A stretch of DNA of 64,000 bases from NCBI GenBank assembly GCA_947561585.1, contig CANNZV010001463.1:1-64000 (forward strand), in the 5' to 3' direction. The position numbers and the translations under genes are program-made. Every line of letters begins with the position of its first letter. Positions within the stretch are counted from its first letter, which is position 1. Below, piece after piece: positions 34,544 through 46,194 of the stretch. This stretch comes from Caprella mutica. Taxonomy: Eukaryota; Arthropoda; Malacostraca; Amphipoda; Caprellidae. The notes below the pieces were generated by a model. It ran no database searches. It was not told the origin of the DNA and saw only the letters and a program-made list of their open reading frames with translations.

Positions 34544-35846
34544 ATGTCGAGAACGCCGCCCAGGCATCGGCAGAAGGGTGAGCCTCGGGATCCAGGTAAG
34601 CCTCCTGAGGCCTTTGGTTCCACCTACTCTGTGATCGTGAGTGGGGAACCAGAAGTCTCTGTATCTGATATGTGTATAGGGTGTGCAAAGAAGGTAAAGG
34701 ATGGACAAGCGGGAATTATGTGTGAGGTATGTTCTGGCTGGCACCATATTAAGTGTGGAGGGTTGAATGAGAAAACTTATGAAATGTATGAAAAGGATAA
34801 AGGAGGAGCAGTGTGGGTCTGTAGGAAGTGTAGAGAAGCAGGTGAGAAAATGATCAGGTTACAGGAGGAGAATGATAAGATTAAAAAGGAGAATAAAGAG
34901 ATTCTAAAAAAAATGGAATCAAGGATTGCAGGTTTGAAGGTGGAGATTTTAAATGTGATTCAAGGTGAAATAGTGGGGAGAATGGAAGAAAGCTTGTTTG
35001 AGAAGATGGTTGTGAAATTTGGGGATAAGTTTGGAACCCTAAAGAGGGAGAAGATAGAAATTGTCCAGGAGGTAAGAGAAGAGATAATGGGGAACATTGA
35101 GGAGAAATTTGTTGGCTAAGTTAGAGAAGAAATGAAGGGGTGAGATTATGTGCAATATTGAAGAGAAGTTGGTGGGTAAAGTCAGGGAGGAGGTAAAAGA
35201 CGGTGAGGAGATTGCAAAAAGGGAGAGAAACTTAATTATTCATGGATTAAAGGAGTCTAACCAGAGTGATGAAGATGTATGTGGAGAGCTGTTTGAAAAG
35301 AATATGGGACTGAGAGACTTAGAAATTGAAGAGGTGATTAGACTGAAGCAAGGAAAGGGAAGAACAACTGGTGAGAGAAATGAGAGGGGTATTCCTAATC
35401 CTATTCTGGTAAAAATGAGAACAGTAGGACAGAAATGGGCAGTAGTAGCTAGGGGGAAATATCTGAGGAATTCTGAGGATGTAGAGAAAAGAAGAGTAAT
35501 GATAGCTCCTGATCTGTCACTGAAAGAAAGAATCAAAGATAGGAAACTGAGAAAGGAGTTGAGGAGAAGAAGGGATGGAGGTGAGGAAAACTTGTACATA
35601 AATAAGGGTCAAATTAAGGAAAGGAACACTGTTAAGGGTAGTAAGAGAGGGGTTGAGGACAGAGAGGAGGAACATAGAGAAAGAGAGGAGGGTGAGCGGA
35701 GGGATGATAGAGATAGAAATGGTGAAAATCAAACGAGAAATGAGAGAAATCAAGGAAGGGAGGAGCATGTGCAGGGAGGGAAAAGCCAAACAGAGGAACA
35801 GAAGGGAAAAAGGAAGGAAATTAACAACAATGATAAGAAGCAGTGA
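34544..35846 (+). pseudogene. LINE-1 of this window: ORF1 with PHD-type zinc finger
   Basis: The first segment (34,544-35,119) starts with ATG and carries a C4HC3 zinc finger (CIGC ... CEVCSGWHHIKC ... WVCRKC, about residues 45-97) and a lysine/glutamate-rich coiled coil. The frame stops at 35,119. A second frame (35,148-35,846) continues with the same style of sequence, including RERNLIIHGLKES, the start of the nucleic-acid-binding C-terminal domain common in LINE ORF1 proteins, and ends in a highly charged tail. ORF1 proteins coat LINE RNA and act as chaperones. A stop and frame change make it inactive. Confidence 0.8.
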
Positions 35847-35876
35847 AATAAGGATAGGGAAGGTGAGGGATGGCTA

Positions 35877-37030
35877 AGTGTAGAATTTATTAATGTGCAG
35901 GGTCTGACTGATATAAAGATGCTTCGGCTGTCTGAAATAGTTGAGGAAAATAGAGTGGGAGGAAGGCTATCTTTGGTGGGAGTGATTGAGACCCATGAGA
36001 AGTATGTGAGGGTGGAAAGAGCTTAGGGAATTGAACATATATGTAGAATGAGAGAAGTTAAGGATAAGAAAGGAGGAGGAATGATGCTGATGTACAGGGG
36101 AGGAGAGCTGGAGATGGAAGAGATGGAGGGTGGATGTGGAGATGTGCTGGTGGTGAAGGTAAAGATAGGTGATTTTCAGTTTATTTGTATGATGGTGTAT
36201 TTGGATGTAACTGAGAGGGAGAGAAACAGTAATGGGACGTTGGTGGGACAAGGTACCGGTGTTGGTGATAGGTGATTTCAATGACCATGTTGGTTTCTTG
36301 GGTGGACAAGATAGGAATTGGAAAGGTGAGTTGATGCTGGAGTTTGTGCAGAGGTGGAATTTGTCAATTCTGAATGTAGATGAGAGATGTATTGGAGAGA
36401 ACACTAGAGTACAGGGTGACATCAGAAGTGTTATTGACTTTTATCTGGTGAATGAAGGGATTTTTGAAAAGTTTAGGGGAATGGTGATAGATGAGGAGAA
36501 GGAGAGATTTGATCTTTCAGATCATTGTTACATGAGTGCTAGTTTTGGAGTGGGGAGGAGAGAGAGAGTGCGAGAGATGGGAAGAACACGAGTTTTATAA
36601 GGTGAATGATCATGATAAGATGAGGAGATATGCTGAGGAGGTGGAGATGGCGCTCATGGTGAGGGGTGAGCTGAGAGTAGATGAAATTGAGGGAATGATG
36701 AGGGAGAAAGCGGAAGACTGTTTGAAGAGGAAGGTGAGAAAAAAAGTTGGAGGTAATGTAAAGATAAATCCACCGAGGATGAATGATGACATTGAGAGAG
36801 GTATAAGGAGAAGAAGAGAAATAAATAGACAGAGGAGAGGCGTGGAAGGAGCAGAAAGAGAAAGATTGTGGATACTATACAGAGAGCAAAAGGCAACAGT
36901 GGGAAAGAAGCAAAGGGGATGCATGAGAAACGAGTCGCACAAGAGGTAAAGGAGGATAGAAGTAGAAATAAGATGTGGGAGATGATTAGAAAATTGAAGG
37001 GAGAAGATAATAATAAGAAGAAAAAAGACT
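35877..37030 (+). pseudogene. LINE ORF2, endonuclease part, broken
   Basis: This holds the start of an apurinic/apyrimidinic-type endonuclease: FINVQGLTDIKM near 35,888, VLVIGDFNDHVGF near 36,260 and LSDHCYMSA near 36,515. GDFN and SDH are the usual catalytic landmarks of LINE endonucleases. There is an in-frame stop near 36,025 and frame changes near 36,240 and 36,590. A basic linker follows until the reading is cut at 37,039 by foldback element FB-C, whose 9-bp target duplication lies in the coding sequence. The sense strand is very rich in G and A, unlike its surroundings. Confidence 0.8.
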
Positions 37031-37039
37031 GTATAATGC

Positions 37040-37964
37040 GGTTCTAGGTAAATTGCTCGAAAAACAATTGCTCGAATGAACAATTGCTCGAAAGAACAAT
37101 TGCTCGAAAGACAATTGCTCGAAAAACAATTGCTCGAACGAACAATTGCTCGAATGAACAATTGCTCGAATTATCAAATTGCTCGAATGAACAAAATTGC
37201 TCGAATTATAAAATTGCACAATTTTCGATTTTATAACAGTCAGTTATTCATGAAGTGGAGCTGCACCTAACAATGTTTGTTTCTTTTTTGTAATTGATCA
37301 TTAATCATTCTATAAATGATTTTAATTATTAATCATTCTGCATAATCTTTTTCTAGACCGTTTGTGTCATCTCGTATGTAACATGTCAATTGAAATCATG
37401 TGGTGAATCACTACTATTCATGTTTTTTTTATCAAAAAAAAATTCCTAGATTTATTAAAACTCTGCCATAAATTTGAGTTATTTCACCTATTGAGGTGCC
37501 ACATACAGATATGCTAGTAATAAAAAAGTTTTCGGATTTATGATAAAAAAAAACATGAATAGAAGTGATTCACCACATGATTTCAATTCACATGTTACAT
37601 AAGAGAGGACACAAACTGTCTACAAAAAGATTATACAGAATGAGTAATACTTAAAATTATATATAGAATGATTAATGATCAATTACTAAAAAGAAACAAA
37701 CATTGTTAGGTGCAGCTCCACTTCATGTATAACTGACTGTTATAAAATCGAAAACTGTGCAATTTGATAATTCGAGCAATTTTGTTGATTCGAGCAATTG
37801 TTCATTCGAGCAATTGTTCGTTCGAGCAATTGTTTTTCAAGCAATTGTCTTTCGAGCAATTGTTCTTTCGAGCAATTGTTCATTCGAGCAATTGTTTTTC
37901 GAGCAATTGTTCATTCGAGCAATTGTTTTTCGAGCAATTGTTTTCGAGCAATTTACCGGCTACC
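37040..37964. mobile_element. Foldback element FB-C (CGAGCAATTG monomers), near-perfect palindrome
   Basis: It is flanked by a perfect 9-bp duplication GTATAATGC (37,031-37,039 and 37,965-37,973). Ends of 15-16 bp monomers (ATTGCTCGAAAGAACA type) are followed by long inverted arms: sequence from about 37,215 to 37,440 pairs with about 37,530 to 37,760, leaving a centre of under 100 bp. Termini are GGTTCTAGG and, from the right, GGTAGCCGG. It interrupts the LINE coding sequence. It has no coding capacity. Confidence 0.92.
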
Positions 37965-37973
37965 GTATAATGC

Positions 37974-39153
37974 AGATGGAGAAAAGATTGAGCTGGAGGA
38001 TGAGGCGGAAGAGATGATGGGCTACTGATTTGAGCTATACCAAGCTGGGGGAAATGTAGTGGGAGATGTGTGGACAGCAAATGTTAGGGAACAATATGTT
38101 AGAGAATGGGAGGAGGGTATTAGGCAGGATGAGGATAGAGACAGAGCATTGAGGGGAGGCTGCAGATACCTAGGTTGGGGAGGTTGGAGGGAGTTGAGAG
38201 ATGGATGAAGGTTGTTACATTGAGTGAAGAAGAGGTGAAAAAAAGGATAGGGAAGTTGAAAAGCCATAAGCAGGGAGGTCCAGATAAGATAAAGGGAGAA
38301 ATGTACAGAGCGATAGCAGATAGTGAAGGATGCATGGGAAGGGTGACTGGAGCTTTCAATAGGATGTTGGAGTCGGGGCAGGTGAGCGGGAGCTGAAAGA
38401 AATCCAAAACCTGCATGGTACCAAAAGCTCAAAGACCAACTGTAAATGAGCACAGCTTTGACAAATGTGGGGTATAAGGTGTTCATGGGGGTGTTGAAGG
38501 AGCGTTTGGTGGGACAGGTGATGAGTAATGCGAGAGTTGGTTACATGCAGACGGGTTTTACGGAGGACAGGAGAATGGAGGAGAATTTGTTTTTGTTGGG
38601 ATGGTGCGTGGAGGAGAAGTATAGGTTAAGAAAAAGTTTGGTAGTGGTGGCGGTGGATTTCGAGAAGGTTTTTGATAGTGTGGATAGGGGGGCGTTGGTC
38701 ACAGCGCTGAAGTATTACAAGTGTGACCCTAGAGTGATAGATGTGGTGGTTAATTTGTATAGGGGTGATGGGACTGAGATTTGGAGGGAAGGCAGAAAAA
38801 TGGGTGATACGGAGATAGGAAGGGGCATCAGACAAGGCTGCACTGGGTCCCCGCAACTTTTCTTGATGGTTTTGGGGATGCTGATTGAGAGAATTGTTAG
38901 GAGAGGGTTGGGATGCAGAGTGAGAGGAATGTATATTCCAGTCCTGTTCTACGCGGATGATGGGTTGTTGTTGGCGGGTAGTGTGGGTGAGGCGGGGGAG
39001 ATGGTGGGGAGGCTAGCTGGGGTGGCGGAGGGATTTGGAATGAGAATTAATAGAAGGAAGACGGTATGCACGGTGTTTAATGGGGAGAAATCAGATGACG
39101 GAATGGTGGGGGGAGTGGAGGTTGTGGACAGGATGAGATACTTGGGAATGTAA
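37974..39153 (+). pseudogene. LINE ORF2, reverse transcriptase part, broken
   Basis: After the foldback insertion the LINE resumes. RT motifs: KLKSHKQGGPDKIKGEMYRA (near 38,258), VVAVDFEKVFDSVDRGALV (near 38,645), GIRQGCTGSPQLF (near 38,826) and the catalytic FYADDGLLLAGS (near 38,947). Breaks include a stop near 38,027, a frame change near 38,395-38,446 and a stop at 39,151. The clade was not assigned; the RQGCTGSPQLF block differs from the PQGSVLGPLLF of CR1/Jockey types such as the second LINE here. Confidence 0.85.
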
Positions 39154-40038
39154 GTGGTGTCCAAGCGTGACTGTTTTAGAGAGAATAGGGAGAGGAAGTT
39201 GAAGCTGGCAGAGAAGATGAGCAACCTTACTTTTTCGGTGGTGTCCAGAGCGTGCGAGAGGATGACAATAGGGAAGGTGTTTTGGAAGAGTGTGGTTCTG
39301 CCGGGAGTTTTGAGTGGAGGAGATGTGATAGTGTGGAGGAAGGGAGAGAGAGAGAGATTGCAGCGGGTGGAAAATGGAGTCTGGAGGAAAATTCTGGGAG
39401 CACCTGGATATGCCGCCTCAGCGGCTCTACAGGAAGAGGTAGGTTGCTCTAGAGTGACTCCTAGAGATATGAAGGGGAAGATTTTGTTTTTGAAGCAAAT
39501 GATGGAGGGTGAGAATGGGTTGCTGAGGAGGATAGTTGATGCTGGTGATGTGAGGGGAGGAAATGGTGGATGGTTTAGAATAGTTGGTGGGTACATGGAG
39601 GAGGTGGGACTTGACAGACAGCAGGTGAGAGACATGTCCAAGGAGCAGATTGTGGAAAGGATAAATGAGTGGGAACATGGAAGATGGCGAGAGGAGGTGA
39701 GAGGGAAGCATACTTTGAGGTATTATTATGAGATGAAGGAGAGGATAGGAGGGGAAAGTTGCTAAGATAATGGGTGGGGATCGGTGTTGCTGTTCAGAGC
39801 AAGGGCGGACTGTCTCAGGTTGAATTGGAGGAGGAGGTTTGTTGGAGGTGAGACAGTTTGTGGCGTGTGTGAGTTGGGGGAGGAGACGTTGGAACATTTT
39901 TTGGTTGAGTGTGAAGGTCTGAGGGACTTGAGAGTGAGATATGGAGTGGAGAGTGTGGAGCAGGTTTTGTGTTTTGGGGAGAGGGCAGATGGGATGAAGG
40001 CCTACTTGGAGGAGGCTTGGGCAGAGAGAGGAAGATAA
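39154..40038 (+). pseudogene. LINE ORF2, C-terminal part with CCHC knuckle
   Basis: It continues the RT thumb and C-terminal domain: RVENGVWRKILGAPGYAA near 39,365, then after a stop at 39,765 a further frame with CGVCELGEETLEHFLVEC (about 39,859-39,912). A Cys-Cys-His-Cys knuckle of this form closes many LINE ORF2 proteins and helps bind target or template. The ORF ends at 40,038. The 3' UTR probably continues to about 40,250. Confidence 0.75.
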
Positions 40039-40593
40039 CAGGGTGGCGGAATATAGGTGTGGGATGCTGACGGTGGGGGTGAAGCCTCTATACCGTTAGT
40101 CCTGGGTGGCGTTGAGAAGCCTATACCCAACAAGATACTGGACTGGACTTGTCATTGTATTTTGTATTGTTGTTGTAGTAGGTTGTTTCTTATGTAGAGA
40201 GCTAAATAATTCATTCTGTTTGTTGTTTCAGGTATCTATAATATGCCAAATTCTTTTTAATTAAAGCCTTAATAAAGAGCTTGTGTTTAAATTACTTCAA
40301 ATACACATGTGTAAAAATAAAAAAATAATACACAACACAGTAGTGATTTGTAATCACTAGCTTAATCTAATGTTCTCACAATCAAATTAATTAAATAAAT
40401 GAAATGAATGTTAAACCAATTTATTGTATGTTCATTCTATAATATATTTAGATTCTCCATGTCTTTATCAATTAAACTATTTTTTTTTGTAGTAGTAAAT
40501 ATTAAACATTAAACACTCTAACTACCTATTGAAGTGGGATTCAAAATATATTTCCCTTCTAACATTGCTATTTCTTGATATTATTGTCTCTCC
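40039..40593. other. LINE 3' UTR and AT-rich flank
   Basis: GC-richer sequence to about 40,150 belongs to the LINE tail. The rest is AT-rich with no gene seen. No clear poly(A) or microsatellite tail was identified. Confidence 0.4.
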
Positions 40594-41291
40594 CATGAAT
40601 TAAATAGTTAGAAGGATACTCGCACTCGACAGAAATACCGACAAAGAAAAAGAAGGTGACGTCACTTGGAATACGATTTGAAGGTTCTTGTATTGTTTAC
40701 TTTGAGTCTGTAGCTCAATACTAGCTTTTCTGTAGCTTAATACTAGTTTTCAGAAAACAGCTATTAACTATTTTATTCTATACAGTTCTTTTTTTATTCA
40801 TATTGTTAATTTGTATAAATTACGAACAACAATATAAAGTTAGTGATCTATGATTTTCATTCATTCCTTAATTGAAGAAATCCGCCGAAAAATATTAATT
40901 ATATATATTTCACCATATCTATTTTATCGTGATAAATAGTTCTTATACCTACATTTTTATATTAGAAATTATTATATATAGTTCTTCAATTTCAATCATT
41001 GGTTTGAGAATACACAATCGATCGTAGTCGACACAAATCCAATTATTATTGAATATCATCTTTCAATAAATGATTTCAGTATTAGGTTTATATATAATTA
41101 TATATTAACATTTACGATGCATTTAATTATCTATTTGACCAAGCAATCAAAAGCTTTTATAATGAAGATCTATAACCAAATATTTCAGATACGAGTATCT
41201 GTATACCAAGTGACATCATGAGTCGCTCGCGTTACGTCACACTTTCGCGTCATTTTCAAGTGGAAGTATCCTTCTAACTATTTAATTCATG
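40594..41291. mobile_element. MITE with 8-bp target duplication (hAT-like size)
   Basis: A perfect inverted repeat of 26 bp starts CATGAATTAAATAGTTAG at 40,594 and ends in its complement at 41,291. The flanks are GTCTCTCC (40,586-40,593) and GTCTCCCC (41,292-41,299), one mismatch. It is 698 bp, noncoding and AT-rich. Superfamily is uncertain, since the terminus is not the CAGGG form. Confidence 0.7.
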
Positions 41292-42600
41292 GTCTCCCCA
41301 TTCTTAATTTGAGGTGTTACTAAATATCTATTATATAGCTAACAACACAAAAGATTGATCGATTGTTGAACTTTTATTGGAATGAAGTCGAATTGAAACG
41401 TATGAAAACATTGAAGTGTCAGATTTGATGCATCAACAAATATCAATTTCTTGTGTTAATTTTCGGATTGAAACTAACACCAGATTTTTGCAGGCCCTCT
41501 TCAGGTGAACTAGGATTGGAATTAAGGCTAAGATAGTCTCGCGACATGTAGTACGGATAAAGATTTTTACAGCTAGTTTATTAATGTTTTATTTAAGAGT
41601 TCTCTCGTGATTTCAGTGGGGTTGAAATTGTTGCGTACCAGCCGACCTACTTAAGGAGCCAACCAAAATCTACTTGAGATAAACTTTACCTTTTTAATAG
41701 AAAACCATTAGTGCTAACCTACTGCTATTAGAGTTCTAGAGAACAGTAGATCTTAACATTTCATAGTTACGCAGCTGTTTCCTAACTAAGGCTTAAGGCT
41801 AAAACGTTTAGGCTATAAGAATGTAGACAGCCTAACCTATTTTGTGAGTTAGTTACTTGCGTTAAAGCAAGTAAGAAGTATCCTTACCTATGTGGGTCTC
41901 CTCTAACCCCATGCTACCCCTGTAACCCATTATACACTTATATAAATATTATACGTACTGTTTTCCATTAAAAGTTATTACCTCAGTTAAATACCCTGAC
42001 TGTAGGCACAAGCCTCAGCAACAGAGATAATAATAGATTTATATTGATGAGAGAATTGATGGCTGAACTATTGGGTGATTAAACAATTTAAGATAACCGA
42101 GAAAATATCCTTGGGTTATTAAATGGTAACTGGAATGACTTGGACTGTTAAAATGGAAGTTGTGTGTGTTTATGTATGGCAAAGTCTATTTCAATACGAA
42201 TTAAATAACGTTACTTATTTCTTAAGAGAATATTCACGTACTTTTGTGAATTGAACAAAGTAATTAAGAACCTTTTGTGTGTTGATTAACTCGTCTCTTA
42301 TTTAGTTGAGCTCCGTTTAAATCCATATGATGACATTTGGTTCGCTCTGAAATTCTATTCACACGTAAGTTTTTAATATTTTTCTTTTGGGTAAATCTTG
42401 TGTTTCTTACTGACAATTATTAGTAAAAAACCATTTAGTTGAAAAACCTGTAGATAGTTTGTATTGAGACCATTTTTCTTTTGCAGCTGGTGTAGAGAAA
42501 TGTAACTTTATCATATGCCGAGACGAAACTAAGTCTGCGTGCGGTCATCTAAATCTGTGGTCGCTGATATCTTTTGTATCCAGAAGTCCTTTGTATCTGG
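41292..42600. other. AT-rich noncoding stretch
   Basis: No gene, array or family member recognised in 1.3 kb. Scattered stops occur in all frames. Confidence 0.4.
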
Positions 42601-43879
42601 GGTGCTAGGACGTTTCGTTACAGGACGTTTCATTACTGGACGTTTCGTTACTAGGACGATTCGTTACCGGATTTTTCATTCTGAATCGTTGCGAAAGATC
42701 TTTTAAATTTGAAATGAGTTATAGACTAAACTATACTACCAATCCCATGCATTATAAAATATAATTATGTAGTGAATTTTTTCTCCTATGCTTTTCAAAC
42801 ATATTAGAAAATAGTACCTATCTAAGAATGAAGAGTTGAAATGTTAAATTATGTGGTCTTTTCCTTTATGATCGAAAATAGTTATTAATATCGCAAAATT
42901 GCGGAAGATTATGTTTTTTTCATTAAGTTATTTTCATACGTTAACTACTCCCAATGTAAGCAGTAGAGCAAGCTCAGAGTTCTCGGACTAAACCACATTT
43001 TCGATCGTGTGAGGAAAATTAAAATATAAAATATTGTTATATATAACTTCTATATCGATTGGTATCCATGATATTTTCACTTCCAACTTTTCTAATGAAA
43101 GAAATTAAGAGATGATTGTTAATTTTAATACCTCTGATTATAATCAATATATAGCCAAACGAATAAAAAATATGTTTAAAAAGTAGACATTATTTTTAAA
43201 GTAAAATAAATTTAAATGTATGGGTTTGGTATAAAATGTAGTCGGCAACCAATTTGAAAAAAAGTTTCCATTTCTTAAAGGTCCTCTCCAGGCTCCGGGA
43301 AAAAAATGAGTTTATAACATAATATTATAGAACTATGGTCTACGATCATTATTCTGCAAACCGCATACAATTTGGTTCAGTAAATATTTTATAAATTGTT
43401 TTTAAAGTTTTTTAATACTCTGTGAGCAACAATTGAGCGAAATCACAAATTTGAATTTTATAAACAAACCATGTGTTTTCGGCCTTTATTTAAATTATTT
43501 TAGATATTAATTGTTCCCTAAAGTATATAAACGTTTCTATTATAAGTTCATTCAATTTTATACTTTTACACGAATATTAAATGGATTTATTAAACCTAAT
43601 ACCTAGTTGACAATCAAAACAAATAGTGTACATTCTTTTTCTTCAGGCTGAAAATTTCTTTAATTAGTAAGTCGGAATTAAAATAGGTTTTGTAGAGTTT
43701 TGATTATAAAAATCTTTAAAAGCATAATAATAAAGTTTAAAATATGCTACCAAATTCGATGCGGTTTGCAGCAAAATGATAAGAAACATTAGCCTCGTTG
43801 AATAAGGCAATAAAAATATTTGCTTGGAGGGGACCTTTAAAACATAACGAAAGAGCTAGTGACGAAACGTCCGGTCACC
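42601..43879. mobile_element. Foldback element FB-E (GGACGTTTCGT monomers)
   Basis: The left end has four to five 15-16 bp monomers of GGACGTTTCGTTACA type. The right end (43,840-43,879) has about two in inverse orientation. Termini read GGTGCTAGG and GGTGACCGG inward. Direct repeats of 8 bp with one mismatch flank it (GTATCTGG at 42,593-42,600, ATATCTGG at 43,880-43,887). A TTAA MITE has inserted near its right end. Confidence 0.75.
43279..43836. mobile_element. TTAA-flanked MITE, copy 2
   Basis: Same family as 29,854-30,436 but inverted. TTAA lies at 43,275-43,278 and 43,837-43,840. Ends begin AGGTCCTCTCC and AGGTCCCCTCC. Nested within foldback element FB-E, so it is the younger of the two. 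Confidence 0.85.
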
Positions 43880-44148
43880 ATATCTGGAACCTAGAACCTT
43901 CAACATCCTGAACCTCCAGAAGTATCTTGTACCTGGTACTGTCGGTACTCTGAACTGTCGGTACTTTAATTAATAATCGATTCATGTGTTCATTAACTTT
44001 TCTCTATTCATTGATAAATATTTATGCTCTTTATAGATTTATATTTTAAATCATTTTTATCCTATTAGTCTGAAGTTTTCAATATTTATTATTAGCCATC
44101 TTATTCATGAACAGGTTTATCGAGTGATATTTATAAGAAAGTCCGCAT

Positions 44149-46194
44149 GGTGTGCAGACGTTTCATCGACAGACGTTTTGTCGACAAATTTTCATAAAAG
44201 GGATATATATTAACACACTCTAATGTTTCAAAACATGTACTTTGACAGAATAATGTATCAAACGATCAAATTACAAATTAGAATAATGGTAAGGAGGAAA
44301 ACTATTCAATATATTTCAATCGTTTGTCTACTTTAACACTAAACCAAAACTATTCAATAATAACAAATTATTTTAAAGTAATTTTATATTTTCGGGTCAA
44401 GTTACGTTTGTGATTATAAAAAATTAAAACAATTTCCTCTCAATAGTTTACGTTTCATCTATACTATAATAAGAGCCGTGTCCGTCCGTGTGTCACACTG
44501 TATCATGACTACAGTCTACAATAATATTGACACTAATTATTTGAAAATTTAAATTCATATTTTGGGATTTGAAAGATTTTTTATTTAATCAGAATATTAC
44601 TACCATAATACATACTTGAATTCGAATATTATTTAGATCCATTAACAGGTACTGTACTAGTAATAATATGATTTATATCGTCGGATTTGTGATTGACGAG
44701 TCATTTTCAGTTGGTAAATGTCCACTGTTCGATAACTGCAGGTTTTCTGTAATTGAGTGGTAATCCTAGATTAAAAGTAAAGATTTTTTATAAAAAACTC
44801 GCCGTTGAATGTTTATTGATCCTTATGTTATTATTTTGCCAAAAAGTGATTGTTCAAAACCAGTAGTTGGCTTTTAAATACAAAAAGTTCATAGTTATCG
44901 AATGATATCCCATCTTCGAATTTGTGGTCCTCCAAGAAAGATGAGCTTATTACACAATATTGTAGAACTAATAAATTATTATTAATATTCTTAATACTCG
45001 AAACGACACATTTACCCAAGCCAACACGGCAAGATACTAATAGGCAGTTGTAATACGAGGCTACTTATAGAGTATAGACCAGGGGTGGGCAAAGGTAGCA
45101 CTCAGTGCTCTTTTGGCACTCAGAGCAGCACTCGTGCCCACCAGGGAAACTGTGCTATATTTTCTTCCAAAGAAAATGTAGAATTATTTGCCATGACTGC
45201 TTCATAACTTACAAGGATAATGTACAAGAGGATGGTAAACTAATTGAAGAAAAGTATATTTTTAATGACCTTGATACTTTGATAGTCAATTTTATCCGTT
45301 AATAATGTATTTTTTATCTAATGTTAAAGTAGTGCCGGTATTTGAAATGTTTACCTCTCTTCTATTATCTAAATCAGTTATTTATATATCTTCCATACGT
45401 TTATCTAGGGACAATCAATAAGTTATAGCAATGTGGATAAGAATTTATGCAATCATTTTTAAGTCTATCTTTTAATATTATAGGTAGCCGTTGTCATTTA
45501 TCCTGTAATTTTACGAGTTACCTATTATTACTTATGCAAGATAATTAATTTTTGTTTTTATTATAAATTATATTCACGTGAAAAAAAAAGGAATTAAATA
45601 TCATTTATTGATTCCTTTTAATACCACCTCATTATAATGAGGTGGTAATTTTAATATTGCAATTTTAAAAACCCTGCAATTTTAAAAACGAAAAGAAAAT
45701 GGAGAAGGCACTGAGATTCCATCTTTTGGCACTGAAAAACACAACGTGTGCCCACCCCTGGTATAGACGAAGAATTTAATTTAAGAATACTCTTTGCGTG
45801 TGGATACAGTCATTTAGATTTCAATGATTTCATTGTATGATGCTATATATTTTTTTAGTTTTGTCTTACAAATACAATTTTCAAATTACTTTAAAATAAT
45901 TTGATATTTTTGAGTTGTTTTGGTTTAGTATTAAAGTAGACAAACGATTTAAATTTATTTAATAGTTTTCCTCCTTAACATTATTCTATTTCATAATTTG
46001 ATCGTGTGATACATTATTCTGTTAAAGAACATGTTTTGTAACATTAGAGTGTGTTAATATCCATTTTACGAAAATTTGTCGACGAAAAGTACTGTCGACA
46101 AAACGTCTTGTCGACGAAATGTCTTGTCGATGAAATGTCTTGTCGACGAACTGTCTTGTCGAAAAAATTTCCGTCGACGAAACGTCTGTCAACC
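44149..46194. mobile_element. Foldback element FB-F (TTGTCGACGAAA monomers)
   Basis: The left end has about two monomers (44,155-44,195), the right end about seven (46,075-46,190) of TGTCTTGTCGACGAAA type, so arm lengths differ. Beyond the monomers the arms pair over about 230 bp more (44,200-44,430 against 45,840-46,070). Termini read GGTGTGCAG and GGTTGACAG. Flanks GTCCGCAT and ATCCGCGT match at six of eight bases. A hAT-type MITE is inserted in the core. Confidence 0.8.
45080..45760. mobile_element. hAT-type MITE (CAGGGGTGGGCA ends)
   Basis: CAGGGGTGGGCA at the left and its complement at the right, with a perfect 8-bp duplication GTATAGAC (45,072-45,079 and 45,761-45,768). These ends and target length are typical of hAT elements. 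It is 681 bp. A 65-codon frame inside (45,105-45,302) may be a scrap of transposase sequence, but I cannot assign it. Confidence 0.9.

Noticed and set aside
36610..37219. Minus-strand frames over the LINE and foldback arm
   Set aside because: Antisense of a purine-rich LINE and foldback monomers; no conserved motif.
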